Notes: generated from the letters alone by a model not told the origin. Shown: positions 47,696-57,674, counted from the stretch's first letter. The stretch: DNA of 64,000 bases from Campylobacter ureolyticus (GCF_013372225.1 NZ_CP053832.1:248001-312000); one strand, 5' to 3'. Made by a program: numbers and translations.

Positions 47696-48865
47696 ATGAA
47701 AAATATATTTAACTATACCTTAGCTTCAATTACAAGATATGGTTATAAAAACTTAACTATTACATTTATTTTTGGAGTTTTAGTTTGGCTTTTATCATCA
47801 GTTTTGATGATAACAAACTCACTAAATAATGAATACAAAAGTATTTCAAAAGAATTTCCTGATATTTTGGTAAGTAAGAGTTATGGTGGAAGAAGTTATT
47901 TAATAGAGGGTAATTTAACCAATGAGTTTTTGAAAATTGCTGGAATAAAAAGTGCAAAAGGGCGTGTTTGGGGGCAATATTATTTTGAAAGAAATAGGGT
48001 TTATTTAAGTATTTTTGGCATAAAAAGTTTTGAAGAGCAGTATCAAAAAGAGATAGAAAAAATTGCTGAAGTTTTTAACGAAAGTAAAAATCCGCCTTTT
48101 ATGATAACTTCAAAAAGTATTTTAAAAGTTTTAGAGGCAGATTTAAAACTTTATAAAAGTGTGCCATTTTTTACACCAGAAAACAGTATGATAAAAGTAA
48201 ATGTTGGCGGGGTTTATAAATTTAATCACTCTTTGGAAAACAACGACATAATACTGCTTGATGAAGATGTTGCAAGAGAAATTTTAGGTATTAAAAAACC
48301 ATATTTCAGTGATATAACTATAGATGTTTCAAATCCTTTAGAGGTTGATTTTATAGCCAAAAAAATAGCTATTTCAAATTCAAATTTAAAGGTTATCACA
48401 AAAGATTCTATGTTAAAACAATATCAGCTTTTATTCGATTATAAAAGTGGGCTTTTTTTAATGCTTTTTATAATATGTTTTGTAACATTTGCAACCGTTT
48501 TATATGATAAAGCAAGTGGTTTAAGAAGTGAAGAAAAAAGAGAAATAGGCATTTTAAAGGCTCTTGGCTGGGAAATTTCACATATTATAAATTATAAATT
48601 GATGGAAAGTTTAATTTTATCGGTTTTTGCTTTTGTTGTTGGCGTAAGTTTGGCAATATTTTTTGTCTATATTTTGCAAGCACCTTTTTTAAAACAAATT
48701 TTTATAGGATATAGTGAGTTAAAATTTCCATTTGAACTTGTTTTTAATTTAAATTTTAAAATAATAGCGCTTCTGTTTTTTGTTACAGTGCCTTTGTATG
48801 TGGCAGTTTGTATAATACCGGCATGGAAAATAGCCGTAAGTGATGCGGGTGAAATTTTAAGGTAG
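47696..48865 (+). CDS. FtsX/MacB-type ABC transporter permease
   Basis: 389 residues with the MacB/LolC layout: one N-terminal helix (about 21-41), a periplasmic domain of about 200 residues, and three C-terminal helices. The FtsX-like signature is ATVLYDKASGLRSEEKREIG followed by ILKALGWEISHII. Such permeases work as mechanotransmitters, moving or driving periplasmic partners rather than importing small molecules. The ATPase gene follows 5 bases later. The pairing with a NosL-like protein points to a periplasmic metal or cofactor task. Confidence 0.88.
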   Translation: MKNIFNYTLASITRYGYKNLTITFIFGVLVWLLSSVLMITNSLNNEYKSISKEFPDILVSKSYGGRSYLIEGNLTNEFLKIAGIKSAKGRVWGQYYFERNRVYLSIFGIKSFEEQYQKEIEKIAEVFNESKNPPFMITSKSILKVLEADLKLYKSVPFFTPENSMIKVNVGGVYKFNHSLENNDIILLDEDVAREILGIKKPYFSDITIDVSNPLEVDFIAKKIAISNSNLKVITKDSMLKQYQLLFDYKSGLFLMLFIICFVTFATVLYDKASGLRSEEKREIGILKALGWEISHIINYKLMESLILSVFAFVVGVSLAIFFVYILQAPFLKQIFIGYSELKFPFELVFNLNFKIIALLFFVTVPLYVAVCIIPAWKIAVSDAGEILR

Positions 48866-48870
48866 GCAAA

Positions 48871-49524
48871 ATGGAAAATTTTATAGAGATAAAAAATATT
48901 ACTAAAACTTTTAATGAAAACACAAGCCAAGAATTTACTCCGCTTAAAAATATAAGCTTTAATATTAAAAAAAATGAGACATTTTTTTTAAAAGGGGTTA
49001 GTGGAAGTGGCAAAAGCACGCTTTTAGGTCTTATTGCAGGACTTTATAAGCCAACTTTTGGAGATATTGTAATTGGTGGGGAGAGTATTTCTAAACTATC
49101 TTTAAAATTTGCTTCCAAATTTAGGAGAAAAAATATAGGCATTATTTTTCAAAATTTTAATTTAATTCCAACCTTAAGTGTGATTGATAATATTTTACTC
49201 CCAACTTTGCCTGATAAAAATGGAAATTTAGAGTATATAAAAGAACTTCTAGACAGGTTTGGAATTTATTCAAAAATCAAATCAAAAGCCTTAAATTTAA
49301 GTGGTGGAGAGCAGCAAAGAGTTGCTATAATTAGGGCCTTAGTAAATAATCCAAGTATTATTTTAGCCGATGAGCCAACTGCAAATTTAGATAAAGCATT
49401 AAGTCAAAAACTTATAGAATATTTTTCTTTAATGAAAGATAAAACAATAATCATATCAACGCATGATCCATTTTTACTAGAAAGTGGCTTGGGCAATGAT
49501 TTTTATGAGTTAAAAAAGGATTAA
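48871..49524 (+). CDS. ABC transporter ATPase (MacB/LolD subfamily)
   Basis: 217 residues, ATPase domain only. Walker A GVSGSGKSTLLG (near residue 47), Q-loop IGIIFQNFNLIPTL, signature LSGGEQQRVAIIRALV, Walker B IILADEPTANLD and switch His in IISTHDP. The Q-loop and signature fit the LolD/MacB group that pairs with FtsX-type permeases. It is encoded directly after its permease. Confidence 0.93.
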   Translation: MENFIEIKNITKTFNENTSQEFTPLKNISFNIKKNETFFLKGVSGSGKSTLLGLIAGLYKPTFGDIVIGGESISKLSLKFASKFRRKNIGIIFQNFNLIPTLSVIDNILLPTLPDKNGNLEYIKELLDRFGIYSKIKSKALNLSGGEQQRVAIIRALVNNPSIILADEPTANLDKALSQKLIEYFSLMKDKTIIISTHDPFLLESGLGNDFYELKKD

Positions 49525-49525
49525 A

Positions 49526-50491
49526 ATGCTTATGCTTTCACCTTTTATAATAGCTCTTTTGGTTGTTGAGAGTTTAATAATTTTTTTTGGAACAATAGCT
49601 TTTATATTTGCAATTAAAATTGTCAAAAACTACAACCCCGATATTCTTTCAGATTCTCAGTATAACTTAGCAAAAAATGGATATTTGGTTTCAACCATTA
49701 TATTTTTTATATTAGCAGTAAAAATTCCACTATTTTTATTTTTTGTTTGGACTATGGATGATATTTCGTTTTTAGTTCCAGGTGCTATGTGCGCTGCTGG
49801 AATAGTTGATGCAACAAATTATGGTGTTTTTATGTTTGGAGTAAAAATTTTGAATCTTTTCTTTTTAAGTGGCTGGATATTAATAAATAAAGAAGACTCT
49901 AAAACTAAGAATTCCATTTTTTTAAAGCTTAAATTTAAATTTTTTATACCCTTATTCTTGCTTTTAGTTTTAGAATTTATTTTAGAAATTTTACATTTTA
50001 GTGGCATAAATTTAAGTGAACCTGTGGTTTGTTGTAGTGATATTTTTAGACAAACTGGACTTCACGATATGAAATTTTGGCATAAAGATAGTTTTATTTT
50101 GGGTATTTTTTACATTTTATTTTTTTTAAATTTTATATCTGCACACTACAAAGCTGATCTTTTGATAAGTATTTTTACATTTTTGTTTATACCATCTACA
50201 ATCTATGCAATCATTAGGTTTTTTTCACCATATATTTATGAACTTCCTACTCATAAATGTCCATTTTGTATGCTTCAAGCAGATTATTATTATATTGGAT
50301 ACTTTATTTATGCGCTTATTTTTATAGGTGGAATTCCTGGATTTTTTATATTTATAATGGATTTGTTAAATGTAAAAATTTCAAATTTGTGGTATAAAAT
50401 TTCTATGTTCGCAAATTTTATTTTAGTAATTTTACTAACTTATTATCCAATAAATTATTATATAAAAAATGGAGTTTGGCTTCAAAATTAA
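49526..50491 (+). CDS. Polytopic membrane protein with conserved-looking Cys motifs
   Basis: 321 residues with about eight membrane helices. Cys residues lie in three loops: VPGAMCAAGIVD (near residue 92), EPVVCCSDIFRQ (near 168) and HKCPFCMLQADYY (near 250). The last resembles the metal-binding CPxCxM of NosL. I do not recognise the family. It starts one base after the ATPase stop and ends the run before a strong terminator. I infer a membrane partner that passes electrons or metal to the periplasmic proteins; this is not shown. Confidence 0.75.
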   Translation: MLMLSPFIIALLVVESLIIFFGTIAFIFAIKIVKNYNPDILSDSQYNLAKNGYLVSTIIFFILAVKIPLFLFFVWTMDDISFLVPGAMCAAGIVDATNYGVFMFGVKILNLFFLSGWILINKEDSKTKNSIFLKLKFKFFIPLFLLLVLEFILEILHFSGINLSEPVVCCSDIFRQTGLHDMKFWHKDSFILGIFYILFFLNFISAHYKADLLISIFTFLFIPSTIYAIIRFFSPYIYELPTHKCPFCMLQADYYYIGYFIYALIFIGGIPGFFIFIMDLLNVKISNLWYKISMFANFILVILLTYYPINYYIKNGVWLQN

Positions 50492-50502
50492 TTAAAAAAT
50501 TT

Positions 50503-50529
50503 GTAAAGCCAAATTTAATTTGGCTTTAC
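50503..50529. terminator. Bidirectional terminator
   Basis: A perfect 12-bp stem GTAAAGCCAAAT/ATTTGGCTTTAC with a three-base loop, followed by TTTTTTATT on + and by CAAATTTTTTAATT on -. It ends both the NosL/ABC run and the convergent pycB gene. Confidence 0.88.
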
Positions 50530-50533
50530 TTTT

Positions 50534-52318
50534 TTATTCCAAAGAGGCTATTATATCACCACTTTCTACATTTCCACCAACTTTTACAAAAACTTCTTTT
50601 ATAACGCCATCGCTTGGGGCATTTACTTCTATTTCCATTTTCATAGCCTCTAAAACAACAATTGGCTGGTTTTTCTTTACAGTTTCACCATTTTTAACAA
50701 GTACTTTATAAACATTTGCTGAAATTTCAGAAATTATGTCTTTGTTTGATGTTTGCCTTTTTTCTTCTTTTTTGTGAGTTTTGCCTGAGTTTAATTTTTC
50801 AATATTTTTAATGTTTAAGTCTTGATTGTGACCTTTTGTAATTTGAACATTGTATTTTTCACCATTTACTATTATTGTATAATCACCTTGCTTAGCTGGT
50901 TTTGGTTCAAATTTTCCTTTTCTCACATTTACTTTTGCCTCGCCTTTTAGATATGTAATTCCTTTTTCTTTACATGCAAGAGCTATAAAAATGTTTTCTT
51001 CGGTTGTTTCTATATTTGCATGATCAAGTATTTTTTTAGCATATGCTATGCTTTTTGTAGAATCTTCATCGGCTATATCAATAGCAGCTCTTGTAGTTGG
51101 CTCTAAGCCAAGTTGCTTGCTAGCAAGTTCTATAATTTTCTCATCAGCCTTAACAGGAGTTTTTCCAAAATATCCAAGCACCATTTTGCCATATCCTTCT
51201 GCTATTTTATTCCATTTTCCAAACATGACATTATTAAATGCTTGTTGGAAGTAAAACTGGCTAACTGGAGTTACACTTGTTCCAAATCCGCCTTTTTTAA
51301 CAACCTCTCTCATCGCTTTTATAACTTCTGGAAATTTATGAAGAATATTATTATCTCTCATCATTTGAGTATTTGCAGTAAGAGCTCCACCTGGCATTGG
51401 AGAAAATGGAATAATAGGACTTACTTTTGTAGCTTCAGGTGGTAAAAAATACTCTTTCAAGCAGTCATTTAAAACATCTTCGTATTTCAATATTTTTTCA
51501 CTATCAAGTCCACCTAAATCATAGTTTTTACCTTTTATAGCATGAAGCATGGTTAAAATATCTGGTTGGCTTGTGCCACCGCTCACAGGACTTGCTGCAA
51601 GGTCAATCCCATCAGCTCCTGCTTCGAGTGCAGCTAAATAACATGCTACGCTAACACCTGCAGTTTCGTGGGTATGAAGTCTAATGTGAGTATTTTGTGG
51701 AAGTAGTTTTCTAGCCATTTTTATAGTCTCATAGACTTTATTAGGGCTTGATGTTCCACTTGCATCTTTAAAACATATACTATCAAAAGGAATCTCACTT
51801 TTTAAAATTTCTTTTAGAACTTTCTCATAAAATGATGCATCATGAGCTCCAACACACCCATTTGGTAAATCCATCATAGTAATTACTATTTCGTGTTTTA
51901 ATCCATATTTTTTTATACATTGACCACTAAATTCTAAATTTTTAACATCATTTAATGCGTCGAAATTTCTAATTGTTGTAGTGCCGTGTTTTTTAAACAT
52001 TTTAGCGTGTAAATCAACAATTTCACGGCTACCAGTATCAAGTGTGACTGTATTTACACCACGACTTAGAGTTTGAAGATTCGCCTCATCTCCTACAATG
52101 CTTCTAAATTTATCCATCATATCAAATGCATTTTCATTAAGATAAAAAAACAAGCTTTGAAATCTAGCTCCACCACCAAATTCAAAATGCGTAATACCTG
52201 CTTCTTTTGCCGCGCTAACTGCCGGTAAAAAATCATCCATTAAAACTCTAGCACCATAAACAGACTGAAAACCATCTCTAAAAGTTGTATCCATAACATC
52301 AATAAATTTTTTTGCCAT
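50534..52318 (-). CDS. pycB: Pyruvate carboxylase subunit B / oxaloacetate decarboxylase alpha type
   Basis: 594 residues: an N-terminal carboxyltransferase TIM barrel (FIDVMDTTFRDGFQSVYGAR, HTHETAGVSVA metal site), a conserved middle domain, and a C-terminal biotinyl domain with the biotin Lys in EAMKMEI (residue 560). In Campylobacter a two-subunit pyruvate carboxylase makes oxaloacetate; PycA, the biotin carboxylase, is not in the window. No oxaloacetate decarboxylase beta or gamma gene is near, which favours PycB. ATG at 52318. Confidence 0.88.
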   Translation of the reverse strand: MAKKFIDVMDTTFRDGFQSVYGARVLMDDFLPAVSAAKEAGITHFEFGGGARFQSLFFYLNENAFDMMDKFRSIVGDEANLQTLSRGVNTVTLDTGSREIVDLHAKMFKKHGTTTIRNFDALNDVKNLEFSGQCIKKYGLKHEIVITMMDLPNGCVGAHDASFYEKVLKEILKSEIPFDSICFKDASGTSSPNKVYETIKMARKLLPQNTHIRLHTHETAGVSVACYLAALEAGADGIDLAASPVSGGTSQPDILTMLHAIKGKNYDLGGLDSEKILKYEDVLNDCLKEYFLPPEATKVSPIIPFSPMPGGALTANTQMMRDNNILHKFPEVIKAMREVVKKGGFGTSVTPVSQFYFQQAFNNVMFGKWNKIAEGYGKMVLGYFGKTPVKADEKIIELASKQLGLEPTTRAAIDIADEDSTKSIAYAKKILDHANIETTEENIFIALACKEKGITYLKGEAKVNVRKGKFEPKPAKQGDYTIIVNGEKYNVQITKGHNQDLNIKNIEKLNSGKTHKKEEKRQTSNKDIISEISANVYKVLVKNGETVKKNQPIVVLEAMKMEIEVNAPSDGVIKEVFVKVGGNVESGDIIASLE

Positions 52319-52476
52319 TTTTTTGCCCTTTTGTCAAACTAATTTAGGATTGATTTTATCAAAACTATGCATTAAAAAAGCTGAAATATTAAAATTTATA
52401 AAAGTATCTAAAAAGTTATAAAAATATGATATTATTTTACAAAATTCAAAGGAATGGATAAAGTTAAGGAGTTAAA

Positions 52477-53931
52477 ATGGATAAAAAAACTAAAATTTTA
52501 GCAACCATAGGTCCTGCAAGCGATAGCATTGATATAATTGAAGGTTTAGTAAAAGCAGGAGTTAATGCTTTTAGGATGAATTTTAGTCATGGTGATCATA
52601 GCTATCATAAGTCAAATTTGGAAAAAATTAAAGATATTGAAAAAAAACTTAATAAAAGAATTGGAATTTTTCAAGACATAAGTGGTCCAAAAGTTAGGGT
52701 TAAGACTCTAAAAGAGATGTTTAAGTTAAATTCAGGAGATAAGCTTATTTTTGTAAAAGATGAGATAGTTGGTGAAAAAATAAGTGAAAAAACATATAGG
52801 CTTTGTATAAATCATCCTGAGATTTTAGAACTTATTAAAAATGGTGAATATATTTATCTTTGTGATGGTGCTATAAGAGCAAAAGTTGATTATGTAAGTA
52901 AAGATGAAGTTCATGCTGTACTTGAGAATAGTGGAATTTTAACATCAAATAAGGGGGTAAATTTTCCAAATACAAAATTAAATATTGATGTTATTACAAA
53001 AAAAGATGAGCTTGATTTGGAATGGGGAGCAAAAAACGGTGTTCATTTTGTGGCTGTTTCGTTTGTGCAAAAAGCAAGTGATGTCTTAAGAGTAAAAAGA
53101 ATACTTGAAAACTACGGAAGCAAAGCAAGAGTTTTTGCAAAGATTGAGAAATTTGATGCTGTTGAGAATATAGATGAAATCATAAAAGTAAGTGATGGAA
53201 TAATGGTTGCAAGGGGTGATTTGGGAATCGAAGTACCTTATTACGAAGTGCCGAATATACAAAAAATGATAATTAAAAAAGCAAATTTGTACTCAAAACC
53301 AGTTATTACAGCCACTCAAATGATGCTTTCAATGACACAAAATGAAAGAGCTACAAGAGCTGAGATTAGTGATGTTGCCAATGCTGTACTTGATGGAACT
53401 GATGCTGTGATGTTAAGCGAAGAAAGTGCAGTTGGAAAACATCCTGTAAAAGTTGTAGAAGCAATGAGTAACACGATAAAAGAAATTGAAAAAATTTATC
53501 CTTATTATAAGAGTTTTGATGCAGTTGATGAAACAGATATGGTAGCTTGTAGTTCTGTAAGTTTAGCTAAAAATATAAATGCAAGAGCTATACTTTCTAT
53601 AACAGGATCGGGAAGATCAGCTATAAAAATGGCTAGAAATCGTCCAGAAACTAAAATTTATGCCATATCTCATGATGAAGAAACAGCTCACTTTTTAACA
53701 CTTGCTTGGGGAGTAAGTCCTGTGATAGTAAAAGATAAAAGCGATGTTGATTTTTTAATCGCAGATACGATAAAAGAGGCTTTTGAAAAAGGCTATATTG
53801 ATCTTGATCATACCTATATAATGACAGCAGGTTTTCCAACAGGAATTGCTGGAAGCACAAACTATATAAGAATTATCAAAAAAGATCAAATTAAATACTA
53901 CCAAAATATTGCTAAAAATAGAAAAAATTAA
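52477..53931 (+). CDS. pyk: Pyruvate kinase
   Basis: 484 residues; converts phosphoenolpyruvate and ADP to pyruvate and ATP. Motifs: TKILATIGPASDS, FRMNFSHGDHSYH, FAKIEKFDAVENIDEI (catalytic Lys region), MVARGDLGIEVPY and MTQNERATRAEISDVANAVL. ATG follows AAGGAG. The 150-base gap before it, divergent from pycB, carries a likely promoter (TATGATATTATT near 52425). The stop overlaps the convergent recR gene by four bases. Confidence 0.96.
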   Translation: MDKKTKILATIGPASDSIDIIEGLVKAGVNAFRMNFSHGDHSYHKSNLEKIKDIEKKLNKRIGIFQDISGPKVRVKTLKEMFKLNSGDKLIFVKDEIVGEKISEKTYRLCINHPEILELIKNGEYIYLCDGAIRAKVDYVSKDEVHAVLENSGILTSNKGVNFPNTKLNIDVITKKDELDLEWGAKNGVHFVAVSFVQKASDVLRVKRILENYGSKARVFAKIEKFDAVENIDEIIKVSDGIMVARGDLGIEVPYYEVPNIQKMIIKKANLYSKPVITATQMMLSMTQNERATRAEISDVANAVLDGTDAVMLSEESAVGKHPVKVVEAMSNTIKEIEKIYPYYKSFDAVDETDMVACSSVSLAKNINARAILSITGSGRSAIKMARNRPETKIYAISHDEETAHFLTLAWGVSPVIVKDKSDVDFLIADTIKEAFEKGYIDLDHTYIMTAGFPTGIAGSTNYIRIIKKDQIKYYQNIAKNRKN

Positions 53932-54494
53932 GTTTTCATTCTATTGTTTAAAGCCTTGATAAGAGAAAGCATATCAACATTATCAAGGCTTACGCCAGTT
54001 GGAATTCCTTGAGCTATTTTACTAAAGTTTATATCAAATTCACTAAATTTATCTTCGATATAAAGCATGATTCCATCGCTATTAATTCCAGGTGTTAAGG
54101 CAAAAATAACTTCTTTTATTTGATTTTCATCTATATATTTTTTTAAACGTTCCAGAATGCTATTATCTACATCATCTAAAACAAAATATAGTCCATTATA
54201 AGAACCACTTTTTTCTATTATTAAGATATCTTTTGGGCTTTCTACAATGCAAAGGATTTCTCTATCTCTCTCATCATCTGCACAAATTTCGCAAATTTCA
54301 TCTTCGCTTAAAGCTCCGCATTTTGAACATCTTTTTAAAAGTTTAACCGCATCTTCTATACAATGAGCTAAATTTAATCCAGCAAAAGAGTCATTTATAC
54401 TTACATGATACGCATATCTTAAAGCTGATTTTTTGCCAACTCCAGGAAGCTTCATAAATGCTTCCACCAACTCATCAAATTTAGAAATATTCAT
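53928..54494 (-). CDS. recR: Recombination protein RecR
   Basis: 188 residues: a helix-hairpin-helix (MKLPGVGKKSALRYAY), a four-Cys zinc finger (CSKCGALSEDEICEIC), and a Toprim domain (ILCIVESPKDILIIEK). It works with RecO to load RecA at gaps. It overlaps racS by four bases (ATGA). The order racR-racS-recR with divergent dnaJ is that of C. jejuni as I recall. Confidence 0.95.
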   Translation of the reverse strand: MNISKFDELVEAFMKLPGVGKKSALRYAYHVSINDSFAGLNLAHCIEDAVKLLKRCSKCGALSEDEICEICADDERDREILCIVESPKDILIIEKSGSYNGLYFVLDDVDNSILERLKKYIDENQIKEVIFALTPGINSDGIMLYIEDKFSEFDINFSKIAQGIPTGVSLDNVDMLSLIKALNNRMKT

Positions 54495-55774
54495 TTTTTC
54501 TTTTTTAGAAATTTTGGTTTTTTAGGGATTTCACAACTTGCTTTGTTTTTGTTAAAAACTATACAAAAATGGTGCTTTCCATCTGAATAGTAATAATCTA
54601 AACAATACTTATGCATATTGCAAATTCTATCAATTATATAAAGTCCAAGTCCCATTCCAGAAACTTTTTCATTTATATTTCTAACAAAAGCCTGCTTGTA
54701 ATGAGCTATATCTACTGGAAGTGGATCGCCACTATTTGCAATGCAAATTTGCTCATTTGTTGAGGTGATATAAACTTTTTGATCGTTTGAATATTTTAAA
54801 GCATTGTCAATTAAATTTTTAAGCGCTAATGAAAACATTTGAAAATCGGCTTTTAAAAGTGGGTCGCTTATTAAATTTAGTTCAACTTTTTTATCCCAAT
54901 CATCAAGCATTAGCAAATCTTTGGCTTGCTCTAAAATAAGACTAAAATGATAATCTTCATAATTTATAGAATAAGATTTTGATAAGAGTTGCTCAATTTT
55001 AGCAAATTCATTTATTAAAATTTCAAGTCTTTCAAATATATTGATAAGGCGTTTTTTTTGAAGCTCGTTTGGTATCATTTCAGATACGATTCTGCCTTTT
55101 CCAATAGGCGTTTTTAATTCATGCATAATTGTTCTTAAAAAAAGTTGTCGCGATCTAATAAGCTCTTTTATTTTTATAACCGCTTTATCAAATTCCTTTG
55201 CAACTTGTGCTATTTCATCATCACCTTCGACATTTACTGTTGCGGTTTCTAAATTTCCTGTTGCAAATTTTTTAATATTATTATTTAATTTTTTAAGAGG
55301 AGCTAAACTTTTTAAAACTGAAAAATAAAGTGATCCTAATAAAATAATAGTTATAAAAAATCCAACCCAAAGTGGATCATTTAAATTTTTACCACCGCTA
55401 CTTTCAAAAGTCGCACTAAAATTTAGATTTTTTATATGCATAAACATAGAATTTTGATATTTTAATGAAACAATATCTCCAATTGGAGTTTGGCGAGTAA
55501 ATACAATATCGCCTCTTGTTAGAACATTTGATATTAAATTTTTATCTTTTGTAGCGACTAGATTAAAATTACTAAAATACTCATCTAAATTTTCAGGCGG
55601 AGTGTTTCTCTCATATAATCCTAAAAGATAATTTATAGAATTTATCTGTGCAACCGTCATTCTATCGAATGCTTGGTTTAGCTGAATTCTTCCAAAAGTT
55701 ATGAAAAGAATGCATACCAAACCAAAGGCAATTGCAAATACAACACTTATTTTTGTGCTTAGTGAGTATCTCAT
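54491..55774 (-). CDS. racS: Sensor histidine kinase, RacS-like
   Basis: 427 residues: membrane helix near residues 10-30, a periplasmic sensor of about 110 residues, a second helix near 137-152, HAMP, a HisKA domain with phospho-His in IMHELKTPIGKGR, and an ATPase domain (DNALKYS; SGMGLGLYIIDRI). Named from synteny with C. jejuni racRS next to recR and dnaJ; RacRS there controls colonisation, temperature-dependent growth and metabolism. A basic C-terminal tail (KKPKFLKKKK) is notable. It overlaps both racR and recR. Confidence 0.85.
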   Translation of the reverse strand: MRYSLSTKISVVFAIAFGLVCILFITFGRIQLNQAFDRMTVAQINSINYLLGLYERNTPPENLDEYFSNFNLVATKDKNLISNVLTRGDIVFTRQTPIGDIVSLKYQNSMFMHIKNLNFSATFESSGGKNLNDPLWVGFFITIILLGSLYFSVLKSLAPLKKLNNNIKKFATGNLETATVNVEGDDEIAQVAKEFDKAVIKIKELIRSRQLFLRTIMHELKTPIGKGRIVSEMIPNELQKKRLINIFERLEILINEFAKIEQLLSKSYSINYEDYHFSLILEQAKDLLMLDDWDKKVELNLISDPLLKADFQMFSLALKNLIDNALKYSNDQKVYITSTNEQICIANSGDPLPVDIAHYKQAFVRNINEKVSGMGLGLYIIDRICNMHKYCLDYYYSDGKHHFCIVFNKNKASCEIPKKPKFLKKKK

Positions 55775-56442
55775 CCTAAAAGTTTATATCCGATTCCGCG
55801 AACTGAAAAAATATGAGTTGGATTTTTAGAGTTATCACCTATTTTTGTTCTTAATCTTCCAATTATAACATCTAAGCTTTTTGAATTTTTATCTTTTAGG
55901 CTTTTACAATGATATACAAGTTGTTCTCTTGAGACTGAAAAGCTGTGTTGTTTGATAAGATATTCCAAAATCTCATATTCAGCTGGAGTTAAAACTAAAG
56001 CTTCATCGTGAAAATAAATTTCATGTCTTTTTTCATCAATTCTAAAAGCACTATCAACATCGTTTTCTTCTACTTGAGCTGTTTTTTTATAGCGTCTTAT
56101 TAAGCTCATTATTCTAGCATGCATCTCTTTTGGATCATAAGGCTTTGGAAGATAATCATCAGCTCCAATTTGAAGTCCAACAACTCTATCGCTTACATCG
56201 CTTCTTGCAGATGATATAATTATAGGAATATCATACTTTTCTCTTATTTCCTTACATACTTCAAGTCCATCAAGTCCTGGCAAAGTAAGATCAAGTATTA
56301 ATAAATCGTAGTTTTTTATACCAGCACTAAGTCCTAAATATGGATCTTCAAAATTTGTTATTTTTATATTGAATTGACTTAAATACTCAGATAAAATTTG
56401 TGCGAATTCTGTATCATCTTCTATCATTAATACATTAACCAT
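55771..56442 (-). CDS. racR: OmpR-type response regulator, RacR-like
   Basis: 223 residues: a receiver domain with acidic pocket (Glu8, Asp9, Asp10), phospho-Asp51 in LLILDLTLPGLDGL, and LPKPYDPKEM with the conserved Lys; then a winged-helix domain (LTPAEYEILEYL, VIIGRLRTKIG). It is co-transcribed with racS (four-base overlap) and divergent from dnaJ, so the shared gap 56443-56558 may carry sites for both directions. Confidence 0.87.
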   Translation of the reverse strand: MVNVLMIEDDTEFAQILSEYLSQFNIKITNFEDPYLGLSAGIKNYDLLILDLTLPGLDGLEVCKEIREKYDIPIIISSARSDVSDRVVGLQIGADDYLPKPYDPKEMHARIMSLIRRYKKTAQVEENDVDSAFRIDEKRHEIYFHDEALVLTPAEYEILEYLIKQHSFSVSREQLVYHCKSLKDKNSKSLDVIIGRLRTKIGDNSKNPTHIFSVRGIGYKLLG

Positions 56443-56558
56443 GTTAATCCTTTCAATTTTTTTAATGATAATTATAGCTGAAATTTGTAAAGATTTATAA
56501 ATGCTTAAAATAATTTTGATAGAATTAAAAATTAAAAATTTTTAGGAGTATTTAAAAA

Positions 56559-57674
56559 GTGGCTACAGAATTGGATTATTATGAAATATTGGAAGTCTCA
56601 AGAAATGCAGACTCTGAAACAATTAAAAAATCTTTTAGAAAACTTGCATTGAAGTATCACCCAGATAGAAATCAAGGCGATAAAGAGGCTGAGCAAAAAT
56701 TTAAAGAAATAAATGAAGCCTATCAATGTTTAAGCGATAAAAACAAAAGAGAAATTTACGATAGATACGGAAAAGATGGCTTAAACAACGCCGGATTCAG
56801 CAGTGGATTTGGGGAAGGTTTTAGCGGCTTTGAAGATGTTATGGGAGATATATTTGACTCATTTTTTGGAGGCGGTAGAACAAGCTCAAGAAGAAGAAAA
56901 AAACCTATTGACAATTATGATTTAGATATTGAAATTTTAGTTGATTTAGAATTTAAAGAGGCTGTTTTTGGAACCCAAAAAGAATTAAAATATAAAATAA
57001 AGAAACCATGTAAAGAATGTAATGGCACAGGTGGCCAGAAAACAACTTGTGATTATTGTGGCGGAAGAGGGCAAATAAGCCAAAGACAAGGCTTTATGAG
57101 TTTTGTTCAAACCTGTCCAAAATGTGGTGGTCATGGCGAAATGCTAAAATCAAAATGTCCAAAATGTGGTGGCAAAGGATATGAGGAGATTGAGCAAAAT
57201 TTTAAATTTAATATACCAAAAGGCGTAGATACTGGTATAAAAATAAGAATAAGCCAAAAAGGAAATCTTTCAAAAGATGGAAGTTATGGTGATTTATATG
57301 CTGTAATTAGAGTAAAAGAAGATGATAGGTTTGTAAGAGATGGAGATGATGTTTATTTAGAAGTACCAGTTTTTATAACTCAAGCAATGTTAGGAGAAAC
57401 TATTATTATACCAACTTTAGATGGCCAAAAAGAGTTAAAGCTTAGAGTTGGTACACAAGATAAAGATCAGTTTGTTTTAGAAAATGAAGGAATTGAAAAT
57501 TTAAGAACTAAAAAAAGAGGAAATTTAATAGCCCAAATTTCAATTAAAATGCCAAAAAAATTAAATGAAAATCAAGAAAAACTTATAAAAGAACTTGGAA
57601 AAAGTTTTGGAATAGAACCAAATAAGATGGTTGAAGAGAGTATGTTTGACAAAATAAAAGGTTGGTTTAAATAA
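56559..57674 (+). CDS. dnaJ: Chaperone DnaJ
   Basis: 371 residues: J domain with HPD ([11 protein letters not shown]), a Gly/Phe linker, four CxxCxGxG zinc repeats ([32 protein letters not shown]) and the C-terminal client-binding domain. It is the co-chaperone that stimulates DnaK. The start is GTG (giving [11 protein letters not shown]) after AGGAG with a longish spacer of about 10 bases. Confidence 0.97.
   Translation: MATELDYYEILEVSRNADSETIKKSFRKLALKYHPDRNQGDKEAEQKFKEINEAYQCLSDKNKREIYDRYGKDGLNNAGFSSGFGEGFSGFEDVMGDIFDSFFGGGRTSSRRRKKPIDNYDLDIEILVDLEFKEAVFGTQKELKYKIKKPCKECNGTGGQKTTCDYCGGRGQISQRQGFMSFVQTCPKCGGHGEMLKSKCPKCGGKGYEEIEQNFKFNIPKGVDTGIKIRISQKGNLSKDGSYGDLYAVIRVKEDDRFVRDGDDVYLEVPVFITQAMLGETIIIPTLDGQKELKLRVGTQDKDQFVLENEGIENLRTKKRGNLIAQISIKMPKKLNENQEKLIKELGKSFGIEPNKMVEESMFDKIKGWFK

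Noticed and set aside
46328-50491. Calling the NosL cluster part of a nitrous oxide reductase (nos) operon
   Set aside because: No nosZ, nosD, nosG or nosH-type gene is present nearby and the permease is FtsX-like, not NosY-like.
50534-52318. Naming the gene oadA of a sodium-pumping oxaloacetate decarboxylase
   Set aside because: No beta or gamma subunit genes are adjacent, and Campylobacter is known to use this subunit type in a two-part pyruvate carboxylase; domain content alone cannot separate the two.
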